DNA of 64,000 nucleotides from Streptomyces spirodelae (GCF_017676385.1 NZ_JAFFZN010000002.1:1-64000); one strand, 5' to 3'. Positions 43,627 to 52,756 are shown, counted from the first letter of the stretch. Numbers and translations: made by a program. The notes: generated by a model not told the origin, from the letters alone.

Positions 43627-45738
43627 TCAGGTCGGCACCACGTCCTCCGGGTCGGCGCTGCCCGGAGCCTCCATCTCGGCTTCTTCGGCGGCCTCCTCGG
43701 CCTCCCGCTGGCCGGGGATCTCCGTCGTACGCCGTGCCACGCGCTCGTTGCGGGCCTCGGCCTCGTCCGCCAACTCCAGCGCCGCGGCGTTGAAACGGAC
43801 GAGCGAGGGCGGTTCCGAGGGACCCAGCAGATGGGTCTTGAGCTCCTTGCGGGCCCGCACCAGGGTGTCCTTCTCCGGGTGGCGCACCGACTCGAGCAGC
43901 GCCGGGATCTGCTGCGCGTCCGGAGTGAGCACCGTGCCGGCCCGTACGGTGGGGAAGGTGCCGCGGAACTCGTCCTCGGTCATCCCGCTGGTGTTCGCCA
44001 CCGCGTAGGGCTTCTCGCTGCTGAGGTAGTCCGAGACGACGGACGAGACGTCCGAGATCAGCAGATCGGCCTGGTTGAAGCAGGTGAAGATGGCCGGCCG
44101 GGGGCCGTCGATGATCTGGTGCTCCGACTCGGGGAAGGACGCCCAGTAGGCCGCCTCCCATGCCTCGGTCGCGGCCCGCACCCGCTCGGCGTTGCCCTCC
44201 TCGGGCGTGCCCTGGATCTTCATCCGCTCCATCTCGTCCGCGCTGTTGCGGAAAGCGGCGGTGGAGACCCGGTCCAGCTCCGCGGTGCGCCGCTCCAGCT
44301 CGGCGACCGCCTCCGGGGCGCGGCGCGAGCCGCCGCGTGCCGCGTTGGCCTGTGTGATCAGGGCGCGGATGCGCTGGTCGGCGGCGCCCGCGCGGGGGTC
44401 GACCGAGCCGGTCATCGGGTGCGGCTTGTACAGCAGCCGCACCTTCGGGTCGGCGAGCAGCGCCTTGACGATGTTCTCGCCCGCCAGCCGTACCGAGGTG
44501 TTGCCCGGGTTGCCGTCCCAGCCCTCCCAGGTGGGCGCGTACAGCACCGTCGTGTACTCGCTCTCCCGCGCTCCGGCGCGCTCGTCGGCGTGCTGGATCG
44601 GGCTCAGCTGGGGGCGGCCGACCTCGACCACGTCCTTGTCGTCCACCCCGACCTCGGCGAGCTGGTAGCGCTCGCGGGCGGCCTCTCCGGCGACCCAGAC
44701 CTGGTCGTATGCCTTGGCGTAGGGGTTGCAGGAGGAGAGCTTGTCGGACTCGCCGTGGTTGATGAAGGCGTGCTTGAGGGTCGGGATGCGCAGCACCTGG
44801 GAGGTCTTGCCGGAGTTGGCCGGGTGCAGCAGCACCTTGAGCGTGGAGTGCTCCAGCCGCATCAGGTGGGCGACCTTGGGGATGCAGACGATGGGGATGT
44901 CGGTGGCGTCGATCTTCTGCACCATGAACCGCTCACGCAGCACGATCAGCGGCCGTCCGTCCAGCTGGGCCAGCGTGCTCAGCCACATGTTCGCCTGATA
45001 CGCGGAGGACGCACCGCCCGAGAAGTACATCCCGACCGTGGGCCGGTACCGCTCGAGCCACTTGTCCAGCCACGCCAGCACTTCCTGCTCGCTCTTGGAG
45101 CGCTTCCTGGGCAGCAGCCAGGTGCCCAGGTAGACGGCGCTGCCCAGGGACAGCAGCAGAGTGCAGGTCACCCCGATGAGGCCCCACTCCTGCGCCGAGA
45201 GACCCGCGCTGAGCATCAGCCCCACAGTGCCCGGGATGGAGAAGCGCAGCAGCCGGCGGCTGGGCTGGCGGGCCAGCAGCCGGGAGGGCGCGTGGGTGAG
45301 GTCGAGCGAGGAGGTGTCGATGTTGCGCGTCACGACGGGCAGCGTGCGGGAGCGGCGCACGAGCTGGGCCACCGCCTGGCACAGGAAGTGCGCGGCGTAG
45401 GCGGCCAGCAGCAGGAGGGTCAGCGGGCGCTCGATGTCCGGCGGGACCTCGGGGAGGCGCACCAGGCCGATGACGACGAGCATGTCGCGCAGCAGCTGCC
45501 GCGTGGTGACATCGAAACGGACCTTACCGAGCAGCGCCAGCAGCCCGGGCTGCTTGTGCGTCAGGTAGAGGTCGAGGGCGAGTCCCGCCAGCGAGGCGGT
45601 GACGAAGACGGGCACGTTCGGCAGCAGCGCGCCGGCGAGCTGCACGGTGTAGAACACCGCGAGTGCGAGCAGGGCCGCGAGCTGCACGGCGCGTCGTGCG
45701 GAGAGTCCGGCAGAGGGCACGGGCTGGGCTCCTGGCAT
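43627..45738 (-). CDS. Membrane-bound TagF-like (CDP-glycerol glycerophosphotransferase family) protein
   Basis: A 703-residue protein. The N-terminus (1-220) has several membrane helices (for example AVQLAALLALAVFYTVQL and AQEWGLIGVTCTLLLSLGSAVYLG). The remainder resembles the glycerophosphotransferase fold of teichoic acid polymerases, with NHGESDK, TVLYAPTWEGW, LLYKPHP and LISDVSSVVSDYL. A Glu/Ala-rich tail closes it. It likely makes or modifies a phosphate-containing wall or capsule polymer; the donor sugar-alcohol is unknown. ATG 45738 is used; GTG 45804 is an in-frame alternative. Confidence 0.8.
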   Translation of the reverse strand: MPGAQPVPSAGLSARRAVQLAALLALAVFYTVQLAGALLPNVPVFVTASLAGLALDLYLTHKQPGLLALLGKVRFDVTTRQLLRDMLVVIGLVRLPEVPPDIERPLTLLLLAAYAAHFLCQAVAQLVRRSRTLPVVTRNIDTSSLDLTHAPSRLLARQPSRRLLRFSIPGTVGLMLSAGLSAQEWGLIGVTCTLLLSLGSAVYLGTWLLPRKRSKSEQEVLAWLDKWLERYRPTVGMYFSGGASSAYQANMWLSTLAQLDGRPLIVLRERFMVQKIDATDIPIVCIPKVAHLMRLEHSTLKVLLHPANSGKTSQVLRIPTLKHAFINHGESDKLSSCNPYAKAYDQVWVAGEAARERYQLAEVGVDDKDVVEVGRPQLSPIQHADERAGARESEYTTVLYAPTWEGWDGNPGNTSVRLAGENIVKALLADPKVRLLYKPHPMTGSVDPRAGAADQRIRALITQANAARGGSRRAPEAVAELERRTAELDRVSTAAFRNSADEMERMKIQGTPEEGNAERVRAATEAWEAAYWASFPESEHQIIDGPRPAIFTCFNQADLLISDVSSVVSDYLSSEKPYAVANTSGMTEDEFRGTFPTVRAGTVLTPDAQQIPALLESVRHPEKDTLVRARKELKTHLLGPSEPPSLVRFNAAALELADEAEARNERVARRTTEIPGQREAEEAAEEAEMEAPGSADPEDVVPT

Positions 45739-46033
45739 GGAGATCGAAGTTCGCAGGGGAACTGGCTTCAGGGGTGGCCGGTGGCGGTGGCCAAGGTCGA
45801 CCACTGACCGTATGACGCCCGCGGGTCAAGTGACAATCTTCGTCGGCCCTGGATACGTGCTTACCTGGTCAAAGGTAACCATCCTCACGCGTCCATTGCG
45901 CGAAACGGATGAGCGGCGCGCAGCGGCGCTGACGTAGATTGCGACACAAGAGCGGGCGGGTCCCGGGCCGCGGGCGCACAGCGGCGCCCCACGGCCCGCC
46001 GCGGCGGCACAGGTGCGAGGGGTACGTACGGGC
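45739..46033. promoter_or_regulatory. Divergent control region, TagF-like gene / proB
   Basis: A 295-bp region with no gene. An inverted repeat TTACCT-N6-AGGTAA occupies 45861-45878. TAGATT at 45935-45940 is a likely -10 box for proB. A TTGACC hexamer on the minus strand near 45830 may be a -35 box for the TagF-like gene. Confidence 0.5.
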
Positions 46034-47272
46034 GTGGCAGGAGACAGCGGAACAGGGCGCGCGGCGGGCGCTGCGGGGGACGGCCAGCAGGGGCCCGGGA
46101 GCGCCACGGAGAGTGACCGCGCGGCGCGCAAGGCCGTGCGGGAGGCGCGCCGTGTCGTCGTCAAGGTCGGCTCCTCCTCACTGACCACCGCGGCCGGCGG
46201 GCTGGACGCCGACCGGGTGGACGCCCTCGTCGACGTACTCGCCAAGCACATCGGCGCGCAGCGCCCCGAGGGCGAGCCGGGCGGCCTTCCCGGCCGGGAG
46301 ACAGTGCTGGTCTCCTCCGGCGCCATCGCCGCCGGTCTCGCGCCGCTGGGGCTGGCCAAGCGCCCCCGGGACCTGGCCCGCCAGCAGGCGGCCGCCAGCG
46401 TCGGCCAGGGGCTGCTGGTGGCCCGCTACACGGCCTCCTTCGCGCGCTACGGCCGCCGCGTCGGCCAGGTGCTGCTGACCTCGGACGACACCAGCCGCCG
46501 GGCCCACTACCGCAACGCGTACCGCACGCTCGACCAGCTGCTGGCCATGGGCGCCGTGCCGATCGTCAACGAGAACGACACGGTGGCCACCGACGAGATC
46601 CGCTTCGGCGACAACGACCGGCTCGCAGCGCTCGTCGCCCACCTGGTCCGCGCCGATCTGCTGGTGCTCCTCTCCGACGTGGACGGCCTCTACGACGGCA
46701 ACCCCGCCACCCCCGGCACCCGCCGTATCGCCCAGGTGCGCGGCCCCGCCGATCTGGAGGGCATCGACATCGGCAGCGCGGGCACCGCGGGGGTGGGCAC
46801 CGGCGGCATGGTCACCAAGGTCGAGGCCGCCGGTATCGCGGCAGGCGCCGGAGTGCCCGTCGTACTGACCTCCGCCGTGCACGCGGCGGACGCGCTGGCG
46901 GGCCGGGAGACGGGCACCTACTTCCACCCGACCGGGCGGCGCGCGGCCGGACGCCTGCTGTGGCTCGCGCACGCCTCCACGCCCACCGGCGCGCTCACCT
47001 TGGACGAGGGCGCCGTACGGGCCGTGGTGGACCGCCGCACCTCGCTGCTGCCCGCGGGGATCGCCGGGGTGGAGGGCGACTTCTCGGCGGGCGATCCGGT
47101 GGAGCTGCGGGACGCCGGGGGGCGGGCCGTCGCGCGCGGGCTGGTGAACTTCGACGCCAAGGAGCTGCCGCGGCTGCTCGGCCGCACCACGCACGAGCTG
47201 GCCAGGGAGCTGGGCCCTGCCTACGAGCGTGAGGTCGTCCACCGCGACGACCTGGTGCTGCTGCGCAACTGA
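46034..47272 (+). CDS. proB: Glutamate 5-kinase
   Basis: ProB makes gamma-glutamyl phosphate, the first step of proline synthesis, and is usually feedback-inhibited by proline. The 412-residue protein has the amino-acid-kinase domain (VVVKVGSSSLT, LVSSGAIAAG, NENDTVATDEIRFGDND, LSDVDGLYDGNP, GTGGMVTKVEAA) and a C-terminal PUA domain (about 310-395). GTG 46034 with GAGGGG 11 nt upstream is preferred over GTG 46013. The N-terminal 35 residues are low-complexity. Confidence 0.95.
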   Translation: MAGDSGTGRAAGAAGDGQQGPGSATESDRAARKAVREARRVVVKVGSSSLTTAAGGLDADRVDALVDVLAKHIGAQRPEGEPGGLPGRETVLVSSGAIAAGLAPLGLAKRPRDLARQQAAASVGQGLLVARYTASFARYGRRVGQVLLTSDDTSRRAHYRNAYRTLDQLLAMGAVPIVNENDTVATDEIRFGDNDRLAALVAHLVRADLLVLLSDVDGLYDGNPATPGTRRIAQVRGPADLEGIDIGSAGTAGVGTGGMVTKVEAAGIAAGAGVPVVLTSAVHAADALAGRETGTYFHPTGRRAAGRLLWLAHASTPTGALTLDEGAVRAVVDRRTSLLPAGIAGVEGDFSAGDPVELRDAGGRAVARGLVNFDAKELPRLLGRTTHELARELGPAYEREVVHRDDLVLLRN

Positions 47273-47303
47273 CTGGTGCCGTCCGCCGCGCCTGATGTTT
47301 CGG

Positions 47304-47349
47304 GCCGGACGGTTGCAGTGCGAGAAGCCGGACGGTTGCAGTGCGAGAA
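47304..47349. repeat. Perfect 23-bp tandem repeat (2 copies)
   Basis: Two head-to-tail copies of a 23-bp unit that begins GCCGGACGG and ends GTGCGAGAA (47304-47326 and 47327-47349), 32 bp downstream of proB. Nothing explains it among the genes. Confidence 0.9.
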
Positions 47350-47525
47350 AAAGTCCAGCCTTTCCACGGACACCTTCCGTAAAACGGCCCCGCGCCGGCC
47401 CTCGGACTGGTCAACTTTGACGCGGGCGCCGCGAGCGGCACGTGCACCCGCACGTGCACGCAGCGTCCCCGAGGAACCACGCACGGACACCCGAGCAGCA
47501 CCAGCACCACTCCAGGAGGCCACCG

Positions 47526-47924
47526 GTGAGACGACTGGCCAGCGTCGACATGGCGTCTTCTCCCCAGCCCGAGGAACGAGTCGGCTCCCGGCTCTGGCAC
47601 ATCACGCTCAGCGTCGCCGGGCGGGAGTCGCCGCTGGCCGACGTACGGCGCGCGCTCGAACAGCTCGCCCACGACCACCCGTTCCTGCTCACCAGCCGCT
47701 ACGCCAACGACCACGCCGAGATCCGCTACTGGGAGGAGGCCCGCGATCTGCACGACGCCGCGGCTGTGGCGCTGCGGCTGTGGGGCGAGCACCGGGCCTC
47801 GGCCAAACTGCCGCCCTGGGAGATCGTCGGACTGGAGGTGATCGGGCGCGAGACCTACCAGCAGCGCGTCGCGGAGGGCTACGGTCCGCCGCCCGCGAGC
47901 CCGGTGGGGGTGCACCCGTTCTGA
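47526..47924 (+). CDS. Conserved hypothetical protein between proB and proA
   Basis: A 132-residue soluble protein of unknown function with no membrane segment. It reads as alternating strands and helices: [38 protein letters not shown], then [23 protein letters not shown] and [23 protein letters not shown] 47526 follows AGGAGG by 6 nt, a strong site. Its placement between the two proline genes suggests co-expression but gives no function. Confidence 0.85.
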   Translation: MRRLASVDMASSPQPEERVGSRLWHITLSVAGRESPLADVRRALEQLAHDHPFLLTSRYANDHAEIRYWEEARDLHDAAAVALRLWGEHRASAKLPPWEIVGLEVIGRETYQQRVAEGYGPPPASPVGVHPF

Positions 47925-47928
47925 GACG

Positions 47929-47946
47929 GCGAGGCGGCCGCCTCGC
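47929..47946. promoter_or_regulatory. 18-bp perfect palindrome upstream of proA
   Basis: GCGAGGCGGCCGCCTCGC ends 8 bp before the proA -10 box, over the -35 position. It may be an operator for proA, or a short terminator of the preceding gene, whose stop is 4 bp upstream. Confidence 0.5.
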
Positions 47947-47954
47947 ACCCCGGC

Positions 47955-47960
47955 TACCAT
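47955..47960 (+). promoter_or_regulatory. -10 box, leaderless proA promoter
   Basis: TACCAT followed by 7 nt and the proA ATG; no ribosome-binding site. Confidence 0.6.
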
Positions 47961-47967
47961 GCGCGCC

Positions 47968-49248
47968 ATGAGCGCATCCGAGACCACGGACACCCCCGTC
48001 CGCCAGGCGGCCCGCCGCGCGCGGACTGCGGCAGCCGACCTCGCCCCGGCCCCTCGCACCACCCGCGACAGCGCGCTGCTGGCCATCGCCGAGGCGCTCA
48101 CGGCCCGCACGGAGGAGATCGTCGCCGCCAACGCCGACGACGTCGCCAAGGCGCGCGCCGCCGGGGTGGCCGAGTCCGTCGTCGACCGGCTCACGCTCAC
48201 CCCCGAGCGGGTGGCGGCCATCGCCTCGGATGTCCGCGACGTGATCGCGCTGCCCGACCCGGTGGGCGAGGTGCGGCGCGGCTCCACGCTGCCCAACGGG
48301 CTGGAGCTGCGCCAGGTGCGGGTGCCGATGGGCGTCGTCGGGATCATCTACGAGGCCCGCCCGAACGTCACGGTCGACGCCGCTGCGCTCTGCCTCAAGT
48401 CCGGCAACGCCGTACTGCTGCGTGGCTCGTCCTCCGCGCACGCCTCCAACACGGCGCTGGTCGCCGTGTTGCGGGACGCTGTCGCACAGGCGGGACTCCC
48501 GGCGGACGCCGTGCAGTTGGTGCCCGGTGAGAGCCGGGAGAGCGTCACCGAGCTGATGCGCGCCCGCGGCCTGGTGGACGTGCTCATCCCGCGCGGCGGC
48601 GCCTCGCTGATCAAGACCGTGGTCGAGCAGTCCACAGTGCCGGTGATCGAGACCGGCACCGGCAACTGCCACGTCTACGTGGACGAGCGCGCCGACATCG
48701 ACACCGCGCTCGCCATCCTCGTCAACTCCAAGGCGCAGCGCCCCAGCGTCTGCAACGCGGCCGAGACGGTGCTGGTGCACGCGGGGATCGCCGACGCCTT
48801 CCTGCCACGCGCCCTCGAAGCCCTCTCCGAGGCCGGTGTGACCGTGCACGGCGACGACGCCTGGCAGACGGTGGCCGGGGCCTCGGCGCGCACCGTGCTG
48901 CCGGCCACCGACGAGGACTGGGCGAGCGAGTATCTGTCGTACGACATCGCGGCCGCCGTCGTACCCTCGCTGGACGCGGCCGTCGAGCACATCCGCACCT
49001 GGTCCTCCGGGCACACGGAGGCGATCGTCACCACCGACACGGCGGCGGCCCGCCGCTTCACGGCCCTGGTCGACTCCGCCGCCGTCATGGTCAACGCCTC
49101 CACCAGGTTCACCGACGGCGCCCAGTTCGGGTTCGGCGCCGAGATCGGCATCTCCACGCAGAAGCTGCACGCGCGCGGTCCCATGGGGCTGCCCGAGCTC
49201 ACGACCACGAAGTACGTGGTCACCGGGGACGGCCACATCCGCGACTGA
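47968..49248 (+). CDS. proA: Glutamate-5-semialdehyde dehydrogenase (gamma-glutamyl phosphate reductase)
   Basis: ProA reduces gamma-glutamyl phosphate with NADPH, the second proline step after ProB. The 426-residue aldehyde-dehydrogenase-fold protein has catalytic Cys262 in [12 protein letters not shown], the phosphate-binding [15 protein letters not shown] region, and [12 protein letters not shown] 47968 fits the leaderless -10 box 7 nt upstream. It has its own promoter despite the nearby proB. Confidence 0.96.
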   Translation: MSASETTDTPVRQAARRARTAAADLAPAPRTTRDSALLAIAEALTARTEEIVAANADDVAKARAAGVAESVVDRLTLTPERVAAIASDVRDVIALPDPVGEVRRGSTLPNGLELRQVRVPMGVVGIIYEARPNVTVDAAALCLKSGNAVLLRGSSSAHASNTALVAVLRDAVAQAGLPADAVQLVPGESRESVTELMRARGLVDVLIPRGGASLIKTVVEQSTVPVIETGTGNCHVYVDERADIDTALAILVNSKAQRPSVCNAAETVLVHAGIADAFLPRALEALSEAGVTVHGDDAWQTVAGASARTVLPATDEDWASEYLSYDIAAAVVPSLDAAVEHIRTWSSGHTEAIVTTDTAAARRFTALVDSAAVMVNASTRFTDGAQFGFGAEIGISTQKLHARGPMGLPELTTTKYVVTGDGHIRD

Positions 49249-49321
49249 GCGCCCGCCGGGTGGGGAGGGGCGGATTTCCGTCCGCTTCCCGCCGGCCCTG
49301 CCCAAAACGTCCGCGCAGGTC

Positions 49322-49327
49322 TACGCT
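49322..49327 (+). promoter_or_regulatory. -10 box, leaderless promoter
   Basis: TACGCT followed by 6 nt and GTG 49334; no ribosome-binding site. Confidence 0.55.
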
Positions 49328-49333
49328 GGTCGC

Positions 49334-49999
49334 GTGCCGGACGACGTGGGGGGCGGGCCGTTCCCGGACGGTGAGGAGCCCGAGTACCGCGACCACGGGG
49401 CAGCGGACGACGAGTTCGCCTCCGTGGTACTCGACGAGGACTTCGTACGTGCCGCCGAGGTCCATGAGCCGACCGCGGCCGAACGGATACTCGCCTCGGC
49501 CCAGTCGCACGCGGAGAGCGAGAACCCCCGCGCGCTGGAGGACGGCGTCGGCTACGCGCGCGGCGAGGGCGAGTTCCCGCACGACGAGCTGATCGAAGCG
49601 GACGAGGGCTTCGACGACGACCCGGACGACGACGAGGGCCGCTTCGACCGCTCCGAGTACCGCGTGGAGTACGAGGGCGCCTACGGTTTCCCGCCGGAGC
49701 TGGACCCGGCCTACGAGCACGGCGCCGACTTCGGCTACGCGTACGGCGCCTACGGCCGCCACGCGCCCTACCGCGACGGCTCGCGCCCCTACCGCGGCCA
49801 CCGCAGCTGGCAGCGGCCCGTCGCCTGGGTGCTCGCCGTGGTGATGGGGATCGGCATGGTCGCGCTCGCCTTCTCGGCCGTCTACCGCGGCACCTCCAAC
49901 CAGCGGCAGCAACCCACCCCGCCACCGGCCACCACCGGCGTGGAGCGGAACGGACCGGCAGCGCCGCCCACCGTCTCGGCCCAGCCACCCGGCGGCTGA
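49334..49999 (+). CDS. SCO2583-type membrane protein
   Basis: A 221-residue protein. The acidic cytoplasmic N-terminus contains DDEFASVVLDEDFVRAAEV (25-43) followed by T-A-A-E-R, a motif shared with the next gene. A Tyr/Gly/Asp-rich linker leads to one membrane helix (about 163-184, AWVLAVVMGIGMVALAFSAV) and a short Pro/Gln-rich external tail. It matches what I know as the SCO2583 family. Function unknown; the shared motif with the SCO2584-type neighbour suggests a common binding partner. Confidence 0.83.
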   Translation: MPDDVGGGPFPDGEEPEYRDHGAADDEFASVVLDEDFVRAAEVHEPTAAERILASAQSHAESENPRALEDGVGYARGEGEFPHDELIEADEGFDDDPDDDEGRFDRSEYRVEYEGAYGFPPELDPAYEHGADFGYAYGAYGRHAPYRDGSRPYRGHRSWQRPVAWVLAVVMGIGMVALAFSAVYRGTSNQRQQPTPPPATTGVERNGPAAPPTVSAQPPGG

Positions 50000-50111
50000 G
50001 CGCGCCCGGGGTTCCCCGCCGCCGGATGGACGGTTCCAGCCGGCGGAACAGACCCTCCCGGTTCCCGCAAGTTGGCCGGGGCCACGCCGTTCGCCTCCGC
50101 CCGGTCGGTCC

Positions 50112-50117
50112 TACCCT
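50112..50117 (+). promoter_or_regulatory. -10 box, leaderless promoter
   Basis: TACCCT followed by 6 nt and ATG 50124; no ribosome-binding site. Confidence 0.55.
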
Positions 50118-50123
50118 GTTGTC

Positions 50124-51254
50124 ATGGCCGGGCGAGCAGATCCTCCCGACGGGACGTCCGACGGCGGTCCCGACGGCGCCAGTGGCGGCGACGACGAATA
50201 CCGGTCGCTGGTGTTCGACGAGTCGTTCGTCAAGGCTGCGCACCTCCAGGAGTTCTCGGCACAAGAGCGCCTCCAGGACGAGGAGCACGCCGCGGTCCGC
50301 GCCCGCCCGGAGGCCGAACGCCACGGCAGGACGGGGCTGGGCTTCTCCCGGCAGGGCCTGGTTCTGGTGCTGCTGATCGCGCTCGCCTTCGGCACCGCCA
50401 TCTACATGGGCATACGGAATCCGTACCGGTCTCCCGCACGGACCGGCGCGGAGCCCCTGCACAGCGAAACACTTCCGCTGGCACCCACCGCACCGGTGCC
50501 CGGCAGCACCCCTGCGGACCTGTTCGAGAACAGCCCCGCCGACCGGTTCGCGACGGGGGCCGATGGAGTGGCGCTGCCACCCGTTCGCAGCAGTGACCAC
50601 TTCTCCGAGAGCCAGGTGCTGGCAGCGCTGACCATGGCCAAGGAGTACGTGGTGGAGAGCTCGCTCGACCCGAAGGTGCTCACCGGGGGCGCCGTACGGC
50701 CGGTGCGGGTTCTGCTGAACCCGCGTCAGCAGAACCAGTTCGACCGCAGCGTCGAGAAGCCGCGCAGCGACGGGCGGCACGCGGCCACGGCCTGGATGGT
50801 GCGCTTCGACCGCGACAAGGCGGCGCTCGCCAGTCCCAAGGTACGGGTCGACGGCACGCTCGCGGTCCAGGAGGTCGGCGACGGACTCGAGGTCACCGCC
50901 GACCATGTGTTCGTCTACGCCCTGCGCCCGGCCGACGCGGAGAAGGGCGAGGAGGCCCGCAAGAGCGCGTCCCTGTTCTCCGTACGACGGGAGGTGCACT
51001 TCCGGTTCGAGCGCGAGGACCTGCGCGAGCGCCAGGTCACCGTGCGGCAGGTCGCCATGCGGGCCGGCCCGATGGACTGCGGCGGGGACTCCGCCGAGGC
51101 GCTGACGCCGCTGCTGGCGGGCGAGCGGGCCAAGGAAGCGGGCAAGGCGGGGACCGACCCCTTCGCGCGGGGCAGGTCCGCCGCCTCGGCGTGCGGGCTG
51201 CTGGCGGCTAGCGCTCAGCCGAGCCCGGACCATCCTTCCCGCCCGAGCCGTTAG
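50124..51254 (+). CDS. SCO2584-type membrane protein (putative spore wall synthesis factor)
   Basis: A 376-residue protein with the N-terminal motif DDEYRSLVFDESFVKAAHL (23-41) plus S-A-Q-E-R-L, one membrane helix (about 78-97, LVLVLLIALAFGTAIYMGI) and an extracytoplasmic domain of about 270 residues with paired Cys near the end (MDCGG...SACG). From memory, SCO2584 of S. coelicolor was found as an Mre-complex partner in spore wall synthesis; this gene sits at the equivalent place. Its last 47 bp overlap the convergent M48 gene. Confidence 0.83.
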   Translation: MAGRADPPDGTSDGGPDGASGGDDEYRSLVFDESFVKAAHLQEFSAQERLQDEEHAAVRARPEAERHGRTGLGFSRQGLVLVLLIALAFGTAIYMGIRNPYRSPARTGAEPLHSETLPLAPTAPVPGSTPADLFENSPADRFATGADGVALPPVRSSDHFSESQVLAALTMAKEYVVESSLDPKVLTGGAVRPVRVLLNPRQQNQFDRSVEKPRSDGRHAATAWMVRFDRDKAALASPKVRVDGTLAVQEVGDGLEVTADHVFVYALRPADAEKGEEARKSASLFSVRREVHFRFEREDLRERQVTVRQVAMRAGPMDCGGDSAEALTPLLAGERAKEAGKAGTDPFARGRSAASACGLLAASAQPSPDHPSRPSR

Positions 51255-52341
51255 CCCCGCCGTTGCCGCCGTTGCCGCCGTTGCCGCCGTTGCCGCCGTC
51301 CTGGCCGCCACCGCTCCGGCCGGCGAAGGTGTCGCGCAGCCTGCCGCCGACGTCGCCCACGCCGCCCGCCAGGTCGCGGACGAAGCCCATCAGCGGGTCC
51401 TTGCTGTTGCGCACCGTCTCGGAGTAGTGGCTCGCCGACTCCTTGAACGAGTCCCGTACCGAGGTGTCCTTGTCGTCGGTGCGCTTGGGGTAGTGGCCGT
51501 CCATGATCCGCTGGAAGTCGCGGCTGGCCTCCCACTTCTTCAGCTCCGCCGCGCGCACGGTGGTGAACGGGTGGGAACGCGGCAGCACATTCATGATCTT
51601 CAGCACCGAGTCGCGCAGATCGCCGCCCGCCTCGTACTCCTCGGCCTGCGCCAGGAAGGCGTCCACGTTCATCTCGTGCAGGTGGTTGCCGCCCGCCAGC
51701 TTCATCAGCCCGCGCATCGACGCCTGCAGGTCCTGGCCCACCAGCAGCCCGGCCCGGTCGGCCGACAGCTCCGACTTGCGGAACCACTCGCGCAGCGCCG
51801 TCACCAGCGCCATGACCGCGACGTTCCCCAGCGGAATCCAGGCGACCTTGAAGGCCAGGTTGGACAGGAACAGCAGTATCGTCCGGTAGACCGCGTGGCC
51901 CGAGAGCGCGTGCCCGACCTCATGGCCGATGACAGCGCGCATCTCCTCCTCGTCCAGGAGCTCGACCAGGCCGGTGGAGAGCACGATGATCGGCTCGTCC
52001 ATACCGACGCACATCGCGTTGGGCTTCGGGTCCTGGGTGACGTACATCGGCGGGATCTTCTCGAGATCCAGTATGTAACAGGCATCCCGCAGCATCGCGT
52101 TGAGATGGGCGAACTGCTGGTCGCTGACCCGCACCGAGTCGGAGAGGAACAACAGCCGCATGCTCCGCTCGGGCAGCAGGCCGCTCAGCGCCTTGACCGC
52201 GGTGTCGAAGCCGCTCAGCTTGCGCAGCGCCACCAGGGCCGAGCGATCGGTGGGGTGCTCGTACGCGCGGGACGAGATGCCCTCAAAACGCCGCCTTTCG
52301 CGGCCCGGCAGGCGCTCCGTGCCGCCTGTGCCGTCTGTCAT
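51208..52341 (-). CDS. M48-family metallopeptidase
   Basis: A 377-residue zinc peptidase-like protein with H140-E-V-G-H144 as the metal-binding motif and a membrane-associated hydrophobic stretch after it (TILLFLSNLAFKVAWIPLGNVAVMALV). ELSADRAGLL supplies the third ligand region (Glu-x-x-x-Asp). A Gly/Asn-rich C-terminus (NGG repeats) is encoded by a 9-bp microsatellite. M48 proteases act in membrane protein quality control (HtpX type). ATG 52341 has GAGGGGG upstream. Its 3' end overlaps the neighbouring gene tail to tail. Confidence 0.88.
   Translation of the reverse strand: MTDGTGGTERLPGRERRRFEGISSRAYEHPTDRSALVALRKLSGFDTAVKALSGLLPERSMRLLFLSDSVRVSDQQFAHLNAMLRDACYILDLEKIPPMYVTQDPKPNAMCVGMDEPIIVLSTGLVELLDEEEMRAVIGHEVGHALSGHAVYRTILLFLSNLAFKVAWIPLGNVAVMALVTALREWFRKSELSADRAGLLVGQDLQASMRGLMKLAGGNHLHEMNVDAFLAQAEEYEAGGDLRDSVLKIMNVLPRSHPFTTVRAAELKKWEASRDFQRIMDGHYPKRTDDKDTSVRDSFKESASHYSETVRNSKDPLMGFVRDLAGGVGDVGGRLRDTFAGRSGGGQDGGNGGNGGNGGNGGANGSGGKDGPGSAER
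51262..51297 (-). repeat. 9-bp microsatellite (4 copies)
   Basis: Four perfect copies of GTTGCCGCC (plus strand) encode Gly-Gly-Asn repeats at the C-terminus of the M48 peptidase; the copy number may vary among strains. Confidence 0.9.
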
Positions 52342-52549
52342 GGTGTATCCCCCTCTTCGACTGGGCTGTCCACACTAGAGGGTGGGACGCGGAGCGGGGC
52401 CTTCCCGTTGCGTTCCGGATGAGTCGGGGTGAGGTGCCGGAGGGTCCCCGCTTACGATGTGGCTGCGCACTTCCGCGCCGCACCGGTGTGCGGCGTCGGG
52501 ACGGGTGCACGCCAACTGTCCGCGCCTTCAGGGATAGGTACCGCCGACG

Positions 52550-52720
52550 ATGACTCTGCCCAGCACCGCACACGACGCCCTGCTGACCCTCGCCTCGGGG
52601 GGCGAGCACGGTGAAGGCGGTCAGCACGAGAGCCTGAGCCCGTACCTGACCGGTGGCGGTGCGCTCCTCGCGCTCTTCCTGCTGCTGTGGATCACCACCC
52701 GGTTCAACCGGGATCGCTGA
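52550..52720 (+). CDS. Small membrane protein upstream of nadD (56 aa)
   Basis: A 56-residue protein: polar N-terminus with Gly/His/Glu (residues 15-30), one membrane helix (GGGALLALFLLLWITTRF) and an Arg/Asp end, suggesting a tail-anchored single-pass protein. ATG 52550 lies 13 bp after a weak GGGATAGG. The frame has strongly GC-rich third positions. nadD follows 36 bp later with its own promoter. Function unknown. Confidence 0.65.
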   Translation: MTLPSTAHDALLTLASGGEHGEGGQHESLSPYLTGGGALLALFLLLWITTRFNRDR

Positions 52721-52742
52721 CCCCGGCCGGGATCGCTGAGCG

Positions 52743-52748
52743 TAAAGT
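52743..52748 (+). promoter_or_regulatory. -10 box, leaderless nadD promoter
   Basis: TAAAGT followed by 8 nt and the nadD ATG. Confidence 0.5.
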
Positions 52749-52756
52749 CGTCCCGC

